Shown here: positions 1-8,455 of the stretch, piece after piece | Numbering within the stretch: the first letter of the stretch is position 1 | Layout: every line of letters begins with the position of its first letter | Assembly: GCA_029256105.1 (NCBI GenBank) | Contig: JAQSYO010000002.1 | Coordinates: 343,233 to 407,232 of the forward strand | Direction: 5' to 3' | From: Herbinix sp. | GTDB lineage: Bacteria > Bacillota > Clostridia > Lachnospirales > Lachnospiraceae | Length of the DNA stretch: 64,000 nucleotides | Notes under the pieces: generated by a model | The model's database searches: none | Seen by the model: the letters and a program-made list of their open reading frames with translations, nothing else | Told to the model about the DNA's origin: nothing | Translations under genes and position numbers: made by a program

Positions 1-1
1 T

Positions 2-499
2 AGGAACCAAGGACAGAATAATAACCAAGGACAGTACATTAATCAAGGACAGTTCAATGACCAACGTGAAAACTATAACCAAAATACAGCATCAGGTGCA
101 AACCAGAACAAGCAACAAAGCAGCCCGAATAAGAACTCAAACGCAGGTTTAATCATATTACTTATCATCTTTTCTCCAATCTGGTTTCCGTTAGCGATGT
201 CTATCTTTGGAGTTGTCATCGGAGTTGTTGCAGCAATATTAGGACTTATCTTCGGACTTGGTGTGGCTGGAGTTGCTATGATGGCAGCAGGAATTGCCTT
301 ATTTATCGCAGGTTTAATACAGATTAGTGTTCCCTTTATTGGTTTGTTGTTATGTGGAGGCGGTTTAATTATCCTTGGGTTGGGTATGCTTTTTGTATTA
401 TTTACTGGATTTTTGTGCAAGACAGTATTACCGGCTTTCATAAAGGGTATCGTATATCTTTGCCGATTACCTTTTCAGAATAGGAGCGTGATTGCATGA
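2..499 (+). CDS. DUF1700-like membrane protein, 5'-truncated
   Basis: The frame is open from the first bases of the window, so the N-terminus lies outside it. The visible part begins with a hydrophilic Gln/Asn-rich linker made of degenerate NQGQ-type repeats. A long Gly/Ala/Val/Ile-rich block follows that would form about three closely spaced membrane segments, and the protein ends in a short basic tail. This architecture and the order DUF1700-like, DUF4097, PspC are typical of Firmicute envelope-stress operons in which the first protein is a DUF1700 (HAAS-type) membrane protein. The defining N-terminal domain is not visible, so the family name is inference. The stop overlaps the next start (ATGA), implying translational coupling. 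Confidence 0.7.
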   Translation, partial: RNQGQNNNQGQYINQGQFNDQRENYNQNTASGANQNKQQSSPNKNSNAGLIILLIIFSPIWFPLAMSIFGVVIGVVAAILGLIFGLGVAGVAMMAAGIALFIAGLIQISVPFIGLLLCGGGLIILGLGMLFVLFTGFLCKTVLPAFIKGIVYLCRLPFQNRSVIA

Positions 500-1338
500 A
501 ATCATTTTTTAAAGTATGGCTGAGTATTGCTTTAATAGCGATTGTATTCGGAATTGGGATACTAATTATTATTGCAGGTTCCGGAGCAACCTGGAGAGAT
601 ATTCCAACCTATTCTCTAGCAGAAAGTTATGATGGTGTCAATGCTATCGATATGGAAATAGGATATGGTGATGTAAAGATTGTAACGGGTAACGAATTTT
701 CAATTGACGCTGAGAATTTGATGGACGATAGTATGGAATCCTATGTAAGTGATGGTACCTGGACGATCAGGCAAAACGAGGATAATTTCCATGTGTTTGG
801 TTTGAGATTTCCAGCAAAGCAGATGCTTCGTTGGAATGATAATTTAGTACCACGTATTACAATTACTATTCCGGAAGATTTTGTTGCTAAAAACTTTAAC
901 TTAAATATCAATGCAGGATCAGTTACTGCGGAGGCGATTCAGGCTGAGAATGGAGATTTTAAAGTTGATGCGGGAAAGTTGGAGATCAATCGTTTAGTCA
1001 TAAACGGAAAATCACAATATAATGTGGGTGCCGGTGAGATGAGACTAAATGATATCGAAGTAAATGACATCTCAGTAGATTGCGGCGTCGGCAATATCGA
1101 AATAGATGGAACGATTAAGGGAGATAATAATATTAAATGCGGTATCGGTGAAGTTGATCTTAATTTATCTGGTGAGGAAGAGGATTATTCTTATGAAGTG
1201 AATTCCGGAATAGGGAACGTCTCGATTAATGACGATAGATATCATAATTTGTCTAACCATATCATTGATAATGAGGGAGCCGAAAATTATTTTTATTTAG
1301 ACTGTGGAATTGGTAATATTATAGTTGAATTTAACTAA
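496..1338 (+). CDS. DUF4097-type beta-repeat envelope protein
   Basis: 280 aa. An N-terminal membrane anchor (about residues 8-28) precedes an extracytoplasmic domain built of short beta-strand repeats. The C-terminal half shows a recurring GIGN(V/I) or GVGN motif at least four times, as in the beta-solenoid of DUF4097 (putative adhesin/LiaG-like) proteins. The start overlaps the previous stop (ATGA), so the two are probably translated together. The family accompanies DUF1700 and PspC proteins in cell-envelope stress operons; its biochemical role is not known. The domain call rests on the repeat pattern and the neighbours. Confidence 0.8.
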   Translation: MKSFFKVWLSIALIAIVFGIGILIIIAGSGATWRDIPTYSLAESYDGVNAIDMEIGYGDVKIVTGNEFSIDAENLMDDSMESYVSDGTWTIRQNEDNFHVFGLRFPAKQMLRWNDNLVPRITITIPEDFVAKNFNLNINAGSVTAEAIQAENGDFKVDAGKLEINRLVINGKSQYNVGAGEMRLNDIEVNDISVDCGVGNIEIDGTIKGDNNIKCGIGEVDLNLSGEEEDYSYEVNSGIGNVSINDDRYHNLSNHIIDNEGAENYFYLDCGIGNIIVEFN

Positions 1339-1376
1339 AAAAAATGTATGATAGATATATAGAAGGAGGTTATTTT

Positions 1377-1562
1377 ATGGAACAGAAAAGATTATACAGA
1401 TCAAGTACCAATAAAATGATTAGTGGCGTGTGTGGAGGAGTTGCAGAGTATATTAATATTGACCCTACCGTAGTTCGATTATTATGGGTTGTATTTGCTT
1501 TTTCAGGATTTGGTATACTCGCTTATATCCTTGCTGCAATTATTATGCCTTACCAATCATAG
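1377..1562 (+). CDS. PspC-domain protein
   Basis: 61 aa. The protein is a single PspC domain: a basic N-terminus (KRLYRSSTNKMISGVCGG), the conserved GVCGGVAEY segment, then DPTVVRLLWV leading into a membrane segment and a short second hydrophobic stretch. An upstream in-frame ATG at 1344 lacks a ribosome site, while AGAAGGAGG ends 7 bases before 1377, so 1377 is chosen. PspC proteins are inner-membrane envelope-stress components; here it closes the operon with the DUF1700-like and DUF4097 genes. Confidence 0.9.
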   Translation: MEQKRLYRSSTNKMISGVCGGVAEYINIDPTVVRLLWVVFAFSGFGILAYILAAIIMPYQS

Positions 1563-1587
1563 GAATTAACTTAGATTATAAATGAAG

Positions 1588-1638
1588 AGAGGTTACTTGG
1601 AGTTAACCCTTGCAAAGGGATATTCCAAGTAACCTCTT
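1588..1638. terminator. Intrinsic terminator, probably bidirectional
   Basis: A 14-bp arm AGAGGTTACTTGGA (1588-1601) pairs with TCCAAGTAACCTCT (1624-1637), with a second small CCTTTGC/GCAAAGG-like hairpin inside the loop. It lies between the convergent pspC-like and cheY genes and probably ends transcription from both sides. Confidence 0.8.
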
Positions 1639-1664
1639 TATTAGTGTAAATTAGTAACTCAATA

Positions 1665-2021
1665 TTATAGAAGTTTATTAATTATCTCAATAATTTGTGC
1701 TGCATCAAAAGGCTTCGCAAGAAATTCTTTCGCACCAAATTTCACGGCATCTACCATTTTCGACTTCTGCCCAGCAGCAGTGACCATGATAACATTTGCA
1801 TTCTTATCATATACCATTATCTGTCTTAAAGCTTCCAAACCGTCCATCACTGGCATTGTTATATCCATAGTAGTAATATCAGGATGCAACTCTTTAAATT
1901 TTATGATACCATCTTCACCGTTCTCGGCTTCCCCAATAACCTCGTGACCATTTACTTCTAAAACTCCTCTTAGAATTTTACGTGATGTTTTAGAATCATC
2001 TACTAAAAGTATGCTTGCCAT
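1665..2021 (-). CDS. cheY: CheY-like response regulator
   Basis: 118 aa, a stand-alone receiver domain. The N-terminal acidic pair (LLVDDS), the phospho-acceptor Asp in DITMPVMDG, the switch Thr in MVTAAG and the Lys in LAKPF are all present, so the domain should be phosphorylatable. There is no output domain, as in CheY. It lies 13 bases downstream of a CheX-like phosphatase gene on the same strand, suggesting a signalling protein co-transcribed with its own phosphatase. No other chemotaxis gene is in the window. The specific target (flagellar motor or other) cannot be told. Confidence 0.9.
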   Translation of the reverse strand: MASILLVDDSKTSRKILRGVLEVNGHEVIGEAENGEDGIIKFKELHPDITTMDITMPVMDGLEALRQIMVYDKNANVIMVTAAGQKSKMVDAVKFGAKEFLAKPFDAAQIIEIINKLL

Positions 2022-2034
2022 TCTAATATCCCTC

Positions 2035-2922
2035 CTAATCTATTCCAATTAAATTATCTGCTACAACAATTAAATCGGTTTGTTCTCCATTCATAAGAAC
2101 CGGAACTACACAGATGTCGCCTTTTGATGTAATCTTTTTCCCTGTATAAAAAAGAGGAGGTGTCATATCAATATGGATATCTTCATGACTAAGCTTTGAA
2201 GCATATAGTCCGTTGGTACAGTTAATAAATTCACACACAGAATCGAAGGCATCTTCATCCATGTTAGTAAATTCTTCTTTTGCAAAGGGACTAGCAATTG
2301 ATAATAGTTCATTTTTCTTAGCTGCCATTCCTACAAAAATCTCGTGATCACCTACCATCTTCTGAGATGCAAGAGCACCAAAAGGGTAGTCATGCACGGT
2401 GTAGGATTTTTTGATTATGATATTATTATTTACAAAGCGAACAATATTACGGATGGCTAAGCTTAGACATTCACCGCTGAAAGGGGCGTCTAAATCAACG
2501 AAAACCGGAATAATGCGATCAATATCTCCAGATTTTAAAGCATCGATATCAGAGTCAGAAAAATTATTTTCTTTCTTATACTCTTCCAAATAATTCTCAA
2601 TCTCCTGAATGGTTAAGATATTATTCTCAGTAAATGCCTGTACAAATTGTAAATATGGATTTCCTTGCATGTTTAGTAAATATGTAACTTCCTCGTTAAG
2701 TAAATATCCTTTTTCAATGGCGATGTCACCGAAACGTCGATCCATTTTTTTCTGGATATCATTAATTTCCTCTGCCTGCTTTTTAGTAAGTAATTTCTCT
2801 GTTACAGCGGTTAAACCTAACTTAACACGTGTTTTTTGCTGCAACATCATTCCATCTTCAAATTGTGATTGAGAAATTTTATTCTTTTCCACTAAGTAAT
2901 TTCCAAAATAAAGCCCGAACAT
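2035..2922 (-). CDS. CheX-like CheY phosphatase with MshEN-like N-terminal repeats
   Basis: 295 aa from the ATG at 2922, preceded by AAAGGAG; an upstream in-frame start at 2961 has no ribosome site. Residues about 150-290 resemble CheX/CheC-type phosphatases, with the E-x2-N signature in EFIN (E231, N234) that in CheX hydrolyses CheY-phosphate. Residues 5-86 hold three copies of a 24-residue motif at exact 29-residue spacing (starting at 5, 34 and 63). The best copy (R63-F-G ... G72 ... Q86) fits the RLGxxLVxxG...Q pattern of MshEN domains, which bind cyclic di-GMP. The fusion and its position beside cheY suggest a phosphatase controlled by a ligand. C-di-GMP binding is inference; the CheX assignment is fairly secure. 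Confidence 0.75.
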   Translation of the reverse strand: MFGLYFGNYLVEKNKISQSQFEDGMMLQQKTRVKLGLTAVTEKLLTKKQAEEINDIQKKMDRRFGDIAIEKGYLLNEEVTYLLNMQGNPYLQFVQAFTENNILTIQEIENYLEEYKKENNFSDSDIDALKSGDIDRIIPVFVDLDAPFSGECLSLAIRNIVRFVNNNIIIKKSYTVHDYPFGALASQKMVGDHEIFVGMAAKKNELLSIASPFAKEEFTNMDEDAFDSVCEFINCTNGLYASKLSHEDIHIDMTPPLFYTGKKITSKGDICVVPVLMNGEQTDLIVVADNLIGID

Positions 2923-3290
2923 GATATTTCTCCTTTCGTAATCCAAGATAACCCAGAGCATTCACACAATAGAGAAAAATCTGATAAATGTATCCCCCAA
3001 TACATAAAATCAATACAGAAATCTCATATTAGAATGTTATACACTTAATAATATACAACATAATAATTAAAAAAAATAGACTATATTTTAAAATTATACA
3101 TTTTTTTTAATAATATTCAAGATTATGTAATTTACGTTAAAACTCCTATATTTAGGGAAAAAACGTATTGTTAACTCTTTATACATGGGGACTATTTTGG
3201 GATAATTCAGGAAAATTTATTGTTATATGATGACAATCCTGCCTATCTATGATAAAGTATTGTTTGAGTTAAGATGAATTGGAGGTCAAT
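2923..3290. other. AT-rich divergent intergenic region
   Basis: 368 bases between the divergent CheX-like gene and argS. It is very AT-rich and contains no open frame of note. Promoters in both directions must lie here, but I could not pick a -35/-10 pair with convincing spacing. No T-box sequence (GGTGGTACCACG-like) is present, so argS does not appear to be T-box controlled. Confidence 0.6.
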
Positions 3291-5060
3291 ATGAAAACAA
3301 TAATCGAGTTGATTACCGAAGAAGTAATACAAGCTTTTGTACAGAAGGGCTTTGAAGAAAAATATGGTGTTGTAACCATTTCCAATCGGCCGGATCTATG
3401 TCAATATCAATGTAACGGTGCATTGGCGGCTGCAAAGCAATATAAAACAGCACCGATTAAGATAGCACAGGAGATTACAGAATCTCTGCAAAATAGTAAG
3501 TACTTCAAGGAGATTTCGGCAATTATGCCGGGATTTATTAATATTACGCTCAGTGATGAGTTTCTAGCTGATTATTTAAATCAAATGAAGGCAGCTGAGG
3601 ACTTTGGTTGTGAGAAAGAGCCACATCCCAAAACGGTACTCCTTGACTACGGCGGTCCTAACATTGCCAAACCACTTCATGTAGGTCACATGCGTTCTGC
3701 CATAATCGGAGAGAGTATTAAACGTATTCTAAGATATTGTGGTAACAATGTCATTGGTGATGCGCACTTAGGTGATTGGGGTACGCAAATGGGTCTTGTA
3801 ATTGCAGAGCTTAAGAGACGTAAACCGGAGCTAATCTATTTTGATGAGAACTATCAAGGTGAATATCCGTCGGAAGCTCCGTTTACGATCACGGAGTTGG
3901 AAGAAATCTATCCGGCAGCTAGTGAATATTCCAAAGAAAATCCAGAATTCAGGGAAGAAGCTAAGTATATCACATACCTGCTTCAGAATGGGCATAGAGG
4001 ATATACCGCGATCTGGAACCATATGCTTGAGGTATCAGTGACTGACTTAAAGAAGATTTATGAGACCCTAAATGTTACCTTTGACCTATGGAAGAAGGAA
4101 AGCGATGCACAGCCATATATTCCGGATATGATACAGTACTTTAAGGATAATAATTTTACACGAATTAGTGAAGGTGCTTTGGTTGTGGATGTGAAGGAAG
4201 ATACAGACACAAAGGAAATACCACCTTGTATGATCTTGAAAACGGATGGCGCAACCTTATATAATACAACCGATCTTGCTACAATCGTTGAGCGTATGAA
4301 ATTGTTCGCTCCCAATCGCATCATTTATATTACGGATAAACGTCAGGAGCTCTATTTTGAAACGGTGTTCCGTTGTGCCAGAAAGACAAAGCTTATTCAT
4401 GAGGATACCGTTCTTGACCATATCGGCTTTGGTACGATGAACGGCAAGGATGGAAAGCCTTTTAAGACCAGAGAAGGTGGAGTTATGCGCCTTGAGAATC
4501 TTATTAAGAGTGTAAATGAAGAGGTTTATCGTAAGATTATGGAGAATCGTAGTATGGAGGAGGAGGAAGCAAGAGCAATTGCCGCTCAGGTAGGTCTTGC
4601 AGCCTTGAAGTACGGTGATTTATCTAATCAGGTATCCAAAGATTATGTCTTTGATCTCGACCGATTTACTTCCTTTGAAGGGGATACAGGACCTTATGTT
4701 TTATATACAATCGTACGAATTAAGTCTATCTTGGCTAAATTCAAGGACCTGAAAAAGGATGCAGTTGAAACGCCAGTTATATTACCAACTACAAACGCAA
4801 GTGAGCAGGCTCTTATGCTTGAATTATCCAAATTTAATGAGATGATTTATGCTGCTTCTGCAGAGACAGCACCTCATCGGATTTGTGCTTATATTTATGA
4901 TTTGGCCAATGCCTTCAACAGCTTTTATCATGATAATAAAATTATTACAGAGGAAGATGCTCTAAAACAATCTTCCTGGATTTCATTAATAACTTTAGTA
5001 CAGGATATACTCCTGACCTGTATTGATTTACTTGGATTAGAAGCACCGGAACGTATGTAA
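3291..5060 (+). CDS. argS: Arginyl-tRNA synthetase
   Basis: 589 aa, a class I aminoacyl-tRNA synthetase that charges tRNA-Arg. The N-terminal additional domain occupies about residues 1-100. The HIGH-type signature is HVGHM in the segment KPLHVGHMRSAIIGE, and the C-terminal DALR anticodon-binding domain fills the last ~130 residues, with a GDTGPYVLYTIVR segment before it. Length is normal for the family. The start is the ATG at 3291 with GGAGG 5 bases upstream; a TTG at 3279 overlaps the ribosome site and is not used. Read in the same direction as the ATPase and pyrimidine genes that follow. Confidence 0.97.
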   Translation: MKTIIELITEEVIQAFVQKGFEEKYGVVTISNRPDLCQYQCNGALAAAKQYKTAPIKIAQEITESLQNSKYFKEISAIMPGFINITLSDEFLADYLNQMKAAEDFGCEKEPHPKTVLLDYGGPNIAKPLHVGHMRSAIIGESIKRILRYCGNNVIGDAHLGDWGTQMGLVIAELKRRKPELIYFDENYQGEYPSEAPFTITELEEIYPAASEYSKENPEFREEAKYITYLLQNGHRGYTAIWNHMLEVSVTDLKKIYETLNVTFDLWKKESDAQPYIPDMIQYFKDNNFTRISEGALVVDVKEDTDTKEIPPCMILKTDGATLYNTTDLATIVERMKLFAPNRIIYITDKRQELYFETVFRCARKTKLIHEDTVLDHIGFGTMNGKDGKPFKTREGGVMRLENLIKSVNEEVYRKIMENRSMEEEEARAIAAQVGLAALKYGDLSNQVSKDYVFDLDRFTSFEGDTGPYVLYTIVRIKSILAKFKDLKKDAVETPVILPTTNASEQALMLELSKFNEMIYAASAETAPHRICAYIYDLANAFNSFYHDNKIITEEDALKQSSWISLITLVQDILLTCIDLLGLEAPERM

Positions 5061-5130
5061 GGTAATCAACCGAGCAGGCAAGCTCAGATGACTACACGCA
5101 CGATTGGAAGAAGCAGGCAGAGGTGAGGGT

Positions 5131-6486
5131 ATGTTTGTTAAAAGAACAGCGGAACTAAAGCTTATGGAGGAGCAATTTGCTTCACCGGAGAATAATCTAG
5201 TTATCTTGTATGGAAGAAAAGGTATGGGTAAAACTACGTTACTCACTGAATTCCTGGAGGGAAAGTCGGCAACCTTTTATTATGAAGGTACGGAGTGTGT
5301 GGATAAACTTCAACTTATTCAAATGCTTCGTAACATGGCTGAGATCCCCCAGAATTCAGAGAACCTTAATTACCCTCTTCTTTTTTCGGATTTTATTGGG
5401 AAACGCTTGGAAAAAACCATAATAGTTCTGGATGAGTTCCATTATATCATCAAAAATAGTCCGAACTTTGTTGAGGCATTGCAATTACTTCGTAATACAG
5501 AACGTCCAGTGATGTTTATTTTGTGTAGCTCTTCTATAAGATGGGCTGAAAATGAGATGATTAGCAGCTTAGGAACCTCAGCCTCTTATATTACGGCATA
5601 CATGAAATTAAAGGAATTTACTTTCGTGGATTTCGTTCATCGTTTTCCCAAATCCAGTGTTGAGACTTGTATCCATATTAATGCAATTCTAGGAGGAATT
5701 CCCGAATATCTTGATGATTGGCAGGAAGGTCAATCGGTAAAGGACAACATCAAACATCTATTACTAAATAAGAACAGCAGGCTTTTTATGGCACCCCAAC
5801 AATTTTTAAAGTTGGAACTTAGAGAGCCGGCTGTTTATAATACAATTCTTTTTACCTTAGCAGAGGGGAACCGCAAATTGAATGACCTTCATGCGAAAAC
5901 AGGGTTCTCTAGGGCTAAAATAAGTGTATACTTAAAACATCTGATTCAACTTGATTTAGTAGAAAAGTTAGTTCCTCTGAATGCAGAAGGAAAGGAAAAT
6001 GTACAAAAGGGACTTTATCGCATCAAGGATAACTTCCTTAGCTTTTGGTACCGATTTGTATTTCCGAATTTATCAGATTTAATGTTAGGAAAAGCAGATA
6101 AGGTCTATGACAATGAAGTTGCTCCTTACCTAAATAAATACATGGGGGAATACTTTGCAGATGTTTGTACTGAGTTTTTAAAGCTCATGAATTTTCATCT
6201 CAGACTTCCAGAAAAGTTTATCTGGTGGGATCGCTGGTATGGCAAAAATGGCACCATAGATATTCTTGCACTGGGCGAACATAACAAATCCCTTGTAGGT
6301 AAATGTCTTTGGGAAGAGAGAGTAACGGAGATTAGTGATTATGAGACTTTGAATTCACTGGCAAGAGAGGCAGGAATCAATCCGAATTATTGCTATTTAT
6401 TCTCCAAGGGTGGTTTCACTCAGGAGCTTCGTGACTTAGTTGCTGGAAATAACAATGTCATGTTAATTGAATTGGAAGATTTGTAG
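5131..6486 (+). CDS. ATPase_2/DUF234-type AAA+ ATPase
   Basis: 451 aa. A Walker A motif (GRKGMGKTT, about residues 31-39) follows an N-terminal [12 protein letters not shown] segment; a Walker B-like VLDEFHYI lies near residue 105. The C-terminal part, with a winged-helix segment ([20 protein letters not shown]) and a nuclease-like DUF234 tail containing IDILALG, matches the archaeal-type ATPase_2 plus DUF234 family common in clostridia. Its cellular role is not established. The ATG at 5131, preceded by AGAGGTGAGGG, is preferred to the TTG at 5104. It is followed after 14 bases by a second ATPase gene. Confidence 0.8.
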   Translation: MFVKRTAELKLMEEQFASPENNLVILYGRKGMGKTTLLTEFLEGKSATFYYEGTECVDKLQLIQMLRNMAEIPQNSENLNYPLLFSDFIGKRLEKTIIVLDEFHYIIKNSPNFVEALQLLRNTERPVMFILCSSSIRWAENEMISSLGTSASYITAYMKLKEFTFVDFVHRFPKSSVETCIHINAILGGIPEYLDDWQEGQSVKDNIKHLLLNKNSRLFMAPQQFLKLELREPAVYNTILFTLAEGNRKLNDLHAKTGFSRAKISVYLKHLIQLDLVEKLVPLNAEGKENVQKGLYRIKDNFLSFWYRFVFPNLSDLMLGKADKVYDNEVAPYLNKYMGEYFADVCTEFLKLMNFHLRLPEKFIWWDRWYGKNGTIDILALGEHNKSLVGKCLWEERVTEISDYETLNSLAREAGINPNYCYLFSKGGFTQELRDLVAGNNNVMLIELEDL

Positions 6487-6500
6487 GAAGAAGGTACCTT

Positions 6501-7925
6501 ATGTATCGTTTAATATCAAAATTAGTTATTTATAAAAATCTAGGGCAAGACAGTCTCTTGTTTCAATTAGCAGATCTAATAAAGGAGTATGACGGTTATA
6601 TCGATGTTATAAAAGACACGAGTAACATAAAAGACACGCGTAACTTAAAAGACTCCATTAATTTAAAATATACAGTTCCGGTAAAAGACTCCTTGCATTT
6701 GAAAGCCTCTGTTTTTGAGAAAGAGAACATTATCTCTAAAATTTATCTACTGATCAATCAATTGTTAGAATTAGCAACGGATTATGGCTTTAATAAAAAC
6801 CTCTGGCATAATTACCTCGCGTTTTTACTTGCAACAGGAGAGAACCCCTTCAGTATTACCTGCGAAAAGGTTGGAGCTAAGGATGGAACGGTGAATCAAT
6901 TTGCCCAAAATGATTTTAAGATATTTAAAGCCCTGTTTGATTATGACTTTAAACCCCTCGAGGAGGAACTAGGTATTAATTGCTTCTCTGTAATAAGTGA
7001 TTATAAAGCAATTGAGAAAAATAGTAGCCGCTATAACAAAAATGTCAGTGATAAGGTGCAATTTCTTAGTACAAAGATAGAAAATGCAAAGGATGAGATT
7101 GAAATTTTTACCTGTGTTACGGAGTTCTACCGTGATTATGGAGTGGGAGCTTTCGGGCTTAACAAGGCCTTTCGCATAAAGAAGGAGCAGGGGCAATTGG
7201 ATATCTTCCCAATAACAAATACTCAGGAGGTTCTGCTGTCTGATTTGGTTGGCTATGAAATCCAGAAGAGAAAGCTAATTGATAATACGAGGGCTTTCGT
7301 GGAAGGGAAAAAGGCAAATAATGTGCTTTTATTCGGAGACAGCGGTACCGGTAAATCAACTTCGGTAAAAGCGATTTTGAATGAATATTATCAGGATGGA
7401 CTTCGGATGATAGAAATCTATAAGCATCAATTTGAGGATTTATCTGCTGTAATCGCACGGATAAAGAACCGTAATTATAAATTCATTATATACATGGATG
7501 ACTTATCATTTGAAGAATTCGAGATTGAATATAAGTACCTGAAAGCAGTAATTGAAGGTGGTCTTGAGACAAAGCCGGATAATGTGCTAATCTATGCGAC
7601 CTCCAATCGTAGGCATCTGATAAGAGAAACGTGGAATGATCGCTCTGATATGGAAAAATCTGAGGATCTTCATCGATCCGATACGATGCAGGAGAAGCTT
7701 TCCTTAGTAGCACGTTTCGGTATCACAATTAATTTTTCTTCACCAGCGAAGAAGGAGTTCTTAGATATAGTAAAACAATTGGCGAGACGTCAGGGTAATA
7801 TTAATCTAACAGAGGAAGACCTCTGCGCAGAGGCTAATAAATGGGAATTGTCCCATGGCGGCATGTCTGGACGTACCGCACAGCAATTTGTAAATTATTT
7901 ATTAGGACAAGTCGATTTATTATGA
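6501..7925 (+). CDS. DUF815-type ATP-binding protein
   Basis: 474 aa. The C-terminal half is a AAA+ domain: Walker [10 protein letters not shown] (about residues 279-287), Walker [11 protein letters not shown], a sensor-like [11 protein letters not shown], and a final segment with [11 protein letters not shown]. These features match DUF815. The N-terminal ~230 residues are not recognisable and contain a hexapeptide repeat (residues 37-72). Function unknown; DUF815 proteins are widespread in Firmicutes and Proteobacteria and resemble clamp-loader/Cdc48-like ATPases only in the nucleotide-binding fold. It probably belongs to the argS-ATPase transcription unit. Confidence 0.8.
   Translation: MYRLISKLVIYKNLGQDSLLFQLADLIKEYDGYIDVIKDTSNIKDTRNLKDSINLKYTVPVKDSLHLKASVFEKENIISKIYLLINQLLELATDYGFNKNLWHNYLAFLLATGENPFSITCEKVGAKDGTVNQFAQNDFKIFKALFDYDFKPLEEELGINCFSVISDYKAIEKNSSRYNKNVSDKVQFLSTKIENAKDEIEIFTCVTEFYRDYGVGAFGLNKAFRIKKEQGQLDIFPITNTQEVLLSDLVGYEIQKRKLIDNTRAFVEGKKANNVLLFGDSGTGKSTSVKAILNEYYQDGLRMIEIYKHQFEDLSAVIARIKNRNYKFIIYMDDLSFEEFEIEYKYLKAVIEGGLETKPDNVLIYATSNRRHLIRETWNDRSDMEKSEDLHRSDTMQEKLSLVARFGITINFSSPAKKEFLDIVKQLARRQGNINLTEEDLCAEANKWELSHGGMSGRTAQQFVNYLLGQVDLL
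6609..6716 (+). repeat. In-frame 18-bp tandem repeat in the DUF815 gene
   Basis: Six degenerate 18-bp units encode the hexapeptide (I/L/V)-K-D-(T/S)-x-N at residues 37-72 of the ATPase. The first two units (6609-6626, 6627-6644) differ at one base; later ones have drifted. The length preserves the reading frame, consistent with slipped-strand expansion in a tolerant linker. Confidence 0.85.
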
Positions 7926-7940
7926 GTATAGGATTAAAAT

Positions 7941-8047
7941 ATGGAAGATTATTCTTCCAATAATACAGGGAGGATAATTCATCCTAAACAGGGAGGATAA
8001 TTCCTCCTAAACAAGGAGGATACTTCCTCCAAAAACAAGGAGGAAGA
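7941..8047 (+). promoter_or_regulatory. Tandem SD/anti-SD hairpin repeats before the Nudix-like gene
   Basis: After the ATPase stop there are about four consecutive 23-24-bp units, each able to fold as a small hairpin: GGAAGA-TTAT-TCTTCC at 7943, then GGAGGATAATTCATCC, GGAGGATAATTCCTCC and GGAGGATACTTCCTCC. A final AAGGAGG (8037-8043) is the real ribosome site of the gene at 8050. Left arms are Shine-Dalgarno-like and right arms (TCCTCC) are anti-SD-like, so the last right arm could pair with its own left arm or mask the true SD. Regulation of translation is inference. Confidence 0.6.
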
Positions 8048-8049
8048 TA

Positions 8050-8442
8050 ATGGAGAAGTTCAGGATATTAGTAAAAGGCGTTGTTCAATATGAGGATAAG
8101 TACCTTGTGGTTCACAAATGGTATGATGATCGTGTGTCAGAGCCATATCAATGGGAATTTATAGATGGTGTGATTGAATTCGGGGAAGGGCCTGACAAAG
8201 CCGTGTTAAGAAGCATCTTTGAGCAAACCGGATTATCTGCAACCATTGATCGAATACTCTACACCTGGTCCTTTATGACAGGTGATGTATTTAACATAGG
8301 AATCAGTTACTTATGCAGAGTATCCTTTGATGATGTAATATTGTCCGAGGACTTGGTGGACAGCCGGTGGATTATGAAATTTGAAATGGAGAATTACGTA
8401 AACAGCAAGGTATTGGAAGATGTAGAACAGGCGGAACTGTAA
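8050..8442 (+). CDS. Degenerate Nudix-fold protein
   Basis: 130 aa with a Nudix-like fold pattern. The Nudix box is recognisable (G40, E46, R54, E58, G61) but two glutamates are replaced: the one after the arginine is S55, and the second of the EE pair is Q59. These positions supply metal ligands or the catalytic base in active Nudix hydrolases, so activity is doubtful; a ligand-binding or regulatory role is possible. The gene sits 13 bases before pyrC and has a strong AAGGAGG site after the hairpin array. The position suggests a link with nucleotide metabolism, but no substrate can be deduced. Confidence 0.75.
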   Translation: MEKFRILVKGVVQYEDKYLVVHKWYDDRVSEPYQWEFIDGVIEFGEGPDKAVLRSIFEQTGLSATIDRILYTWSFMTGDVFNIGISYLCRVSFDDVILSEDLVDSRWIMKFEMENYVNSKVLEDVEQAEL

Positions 8443-8455
8443 AGGAGAATGGCAA

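Noticed and set aside
73..441. 122-codon minus-strand ORF
   Set aside because: Shadow of the DUF1700-like gene, with Pro/Ile/Thr-rich low-complexity translation.
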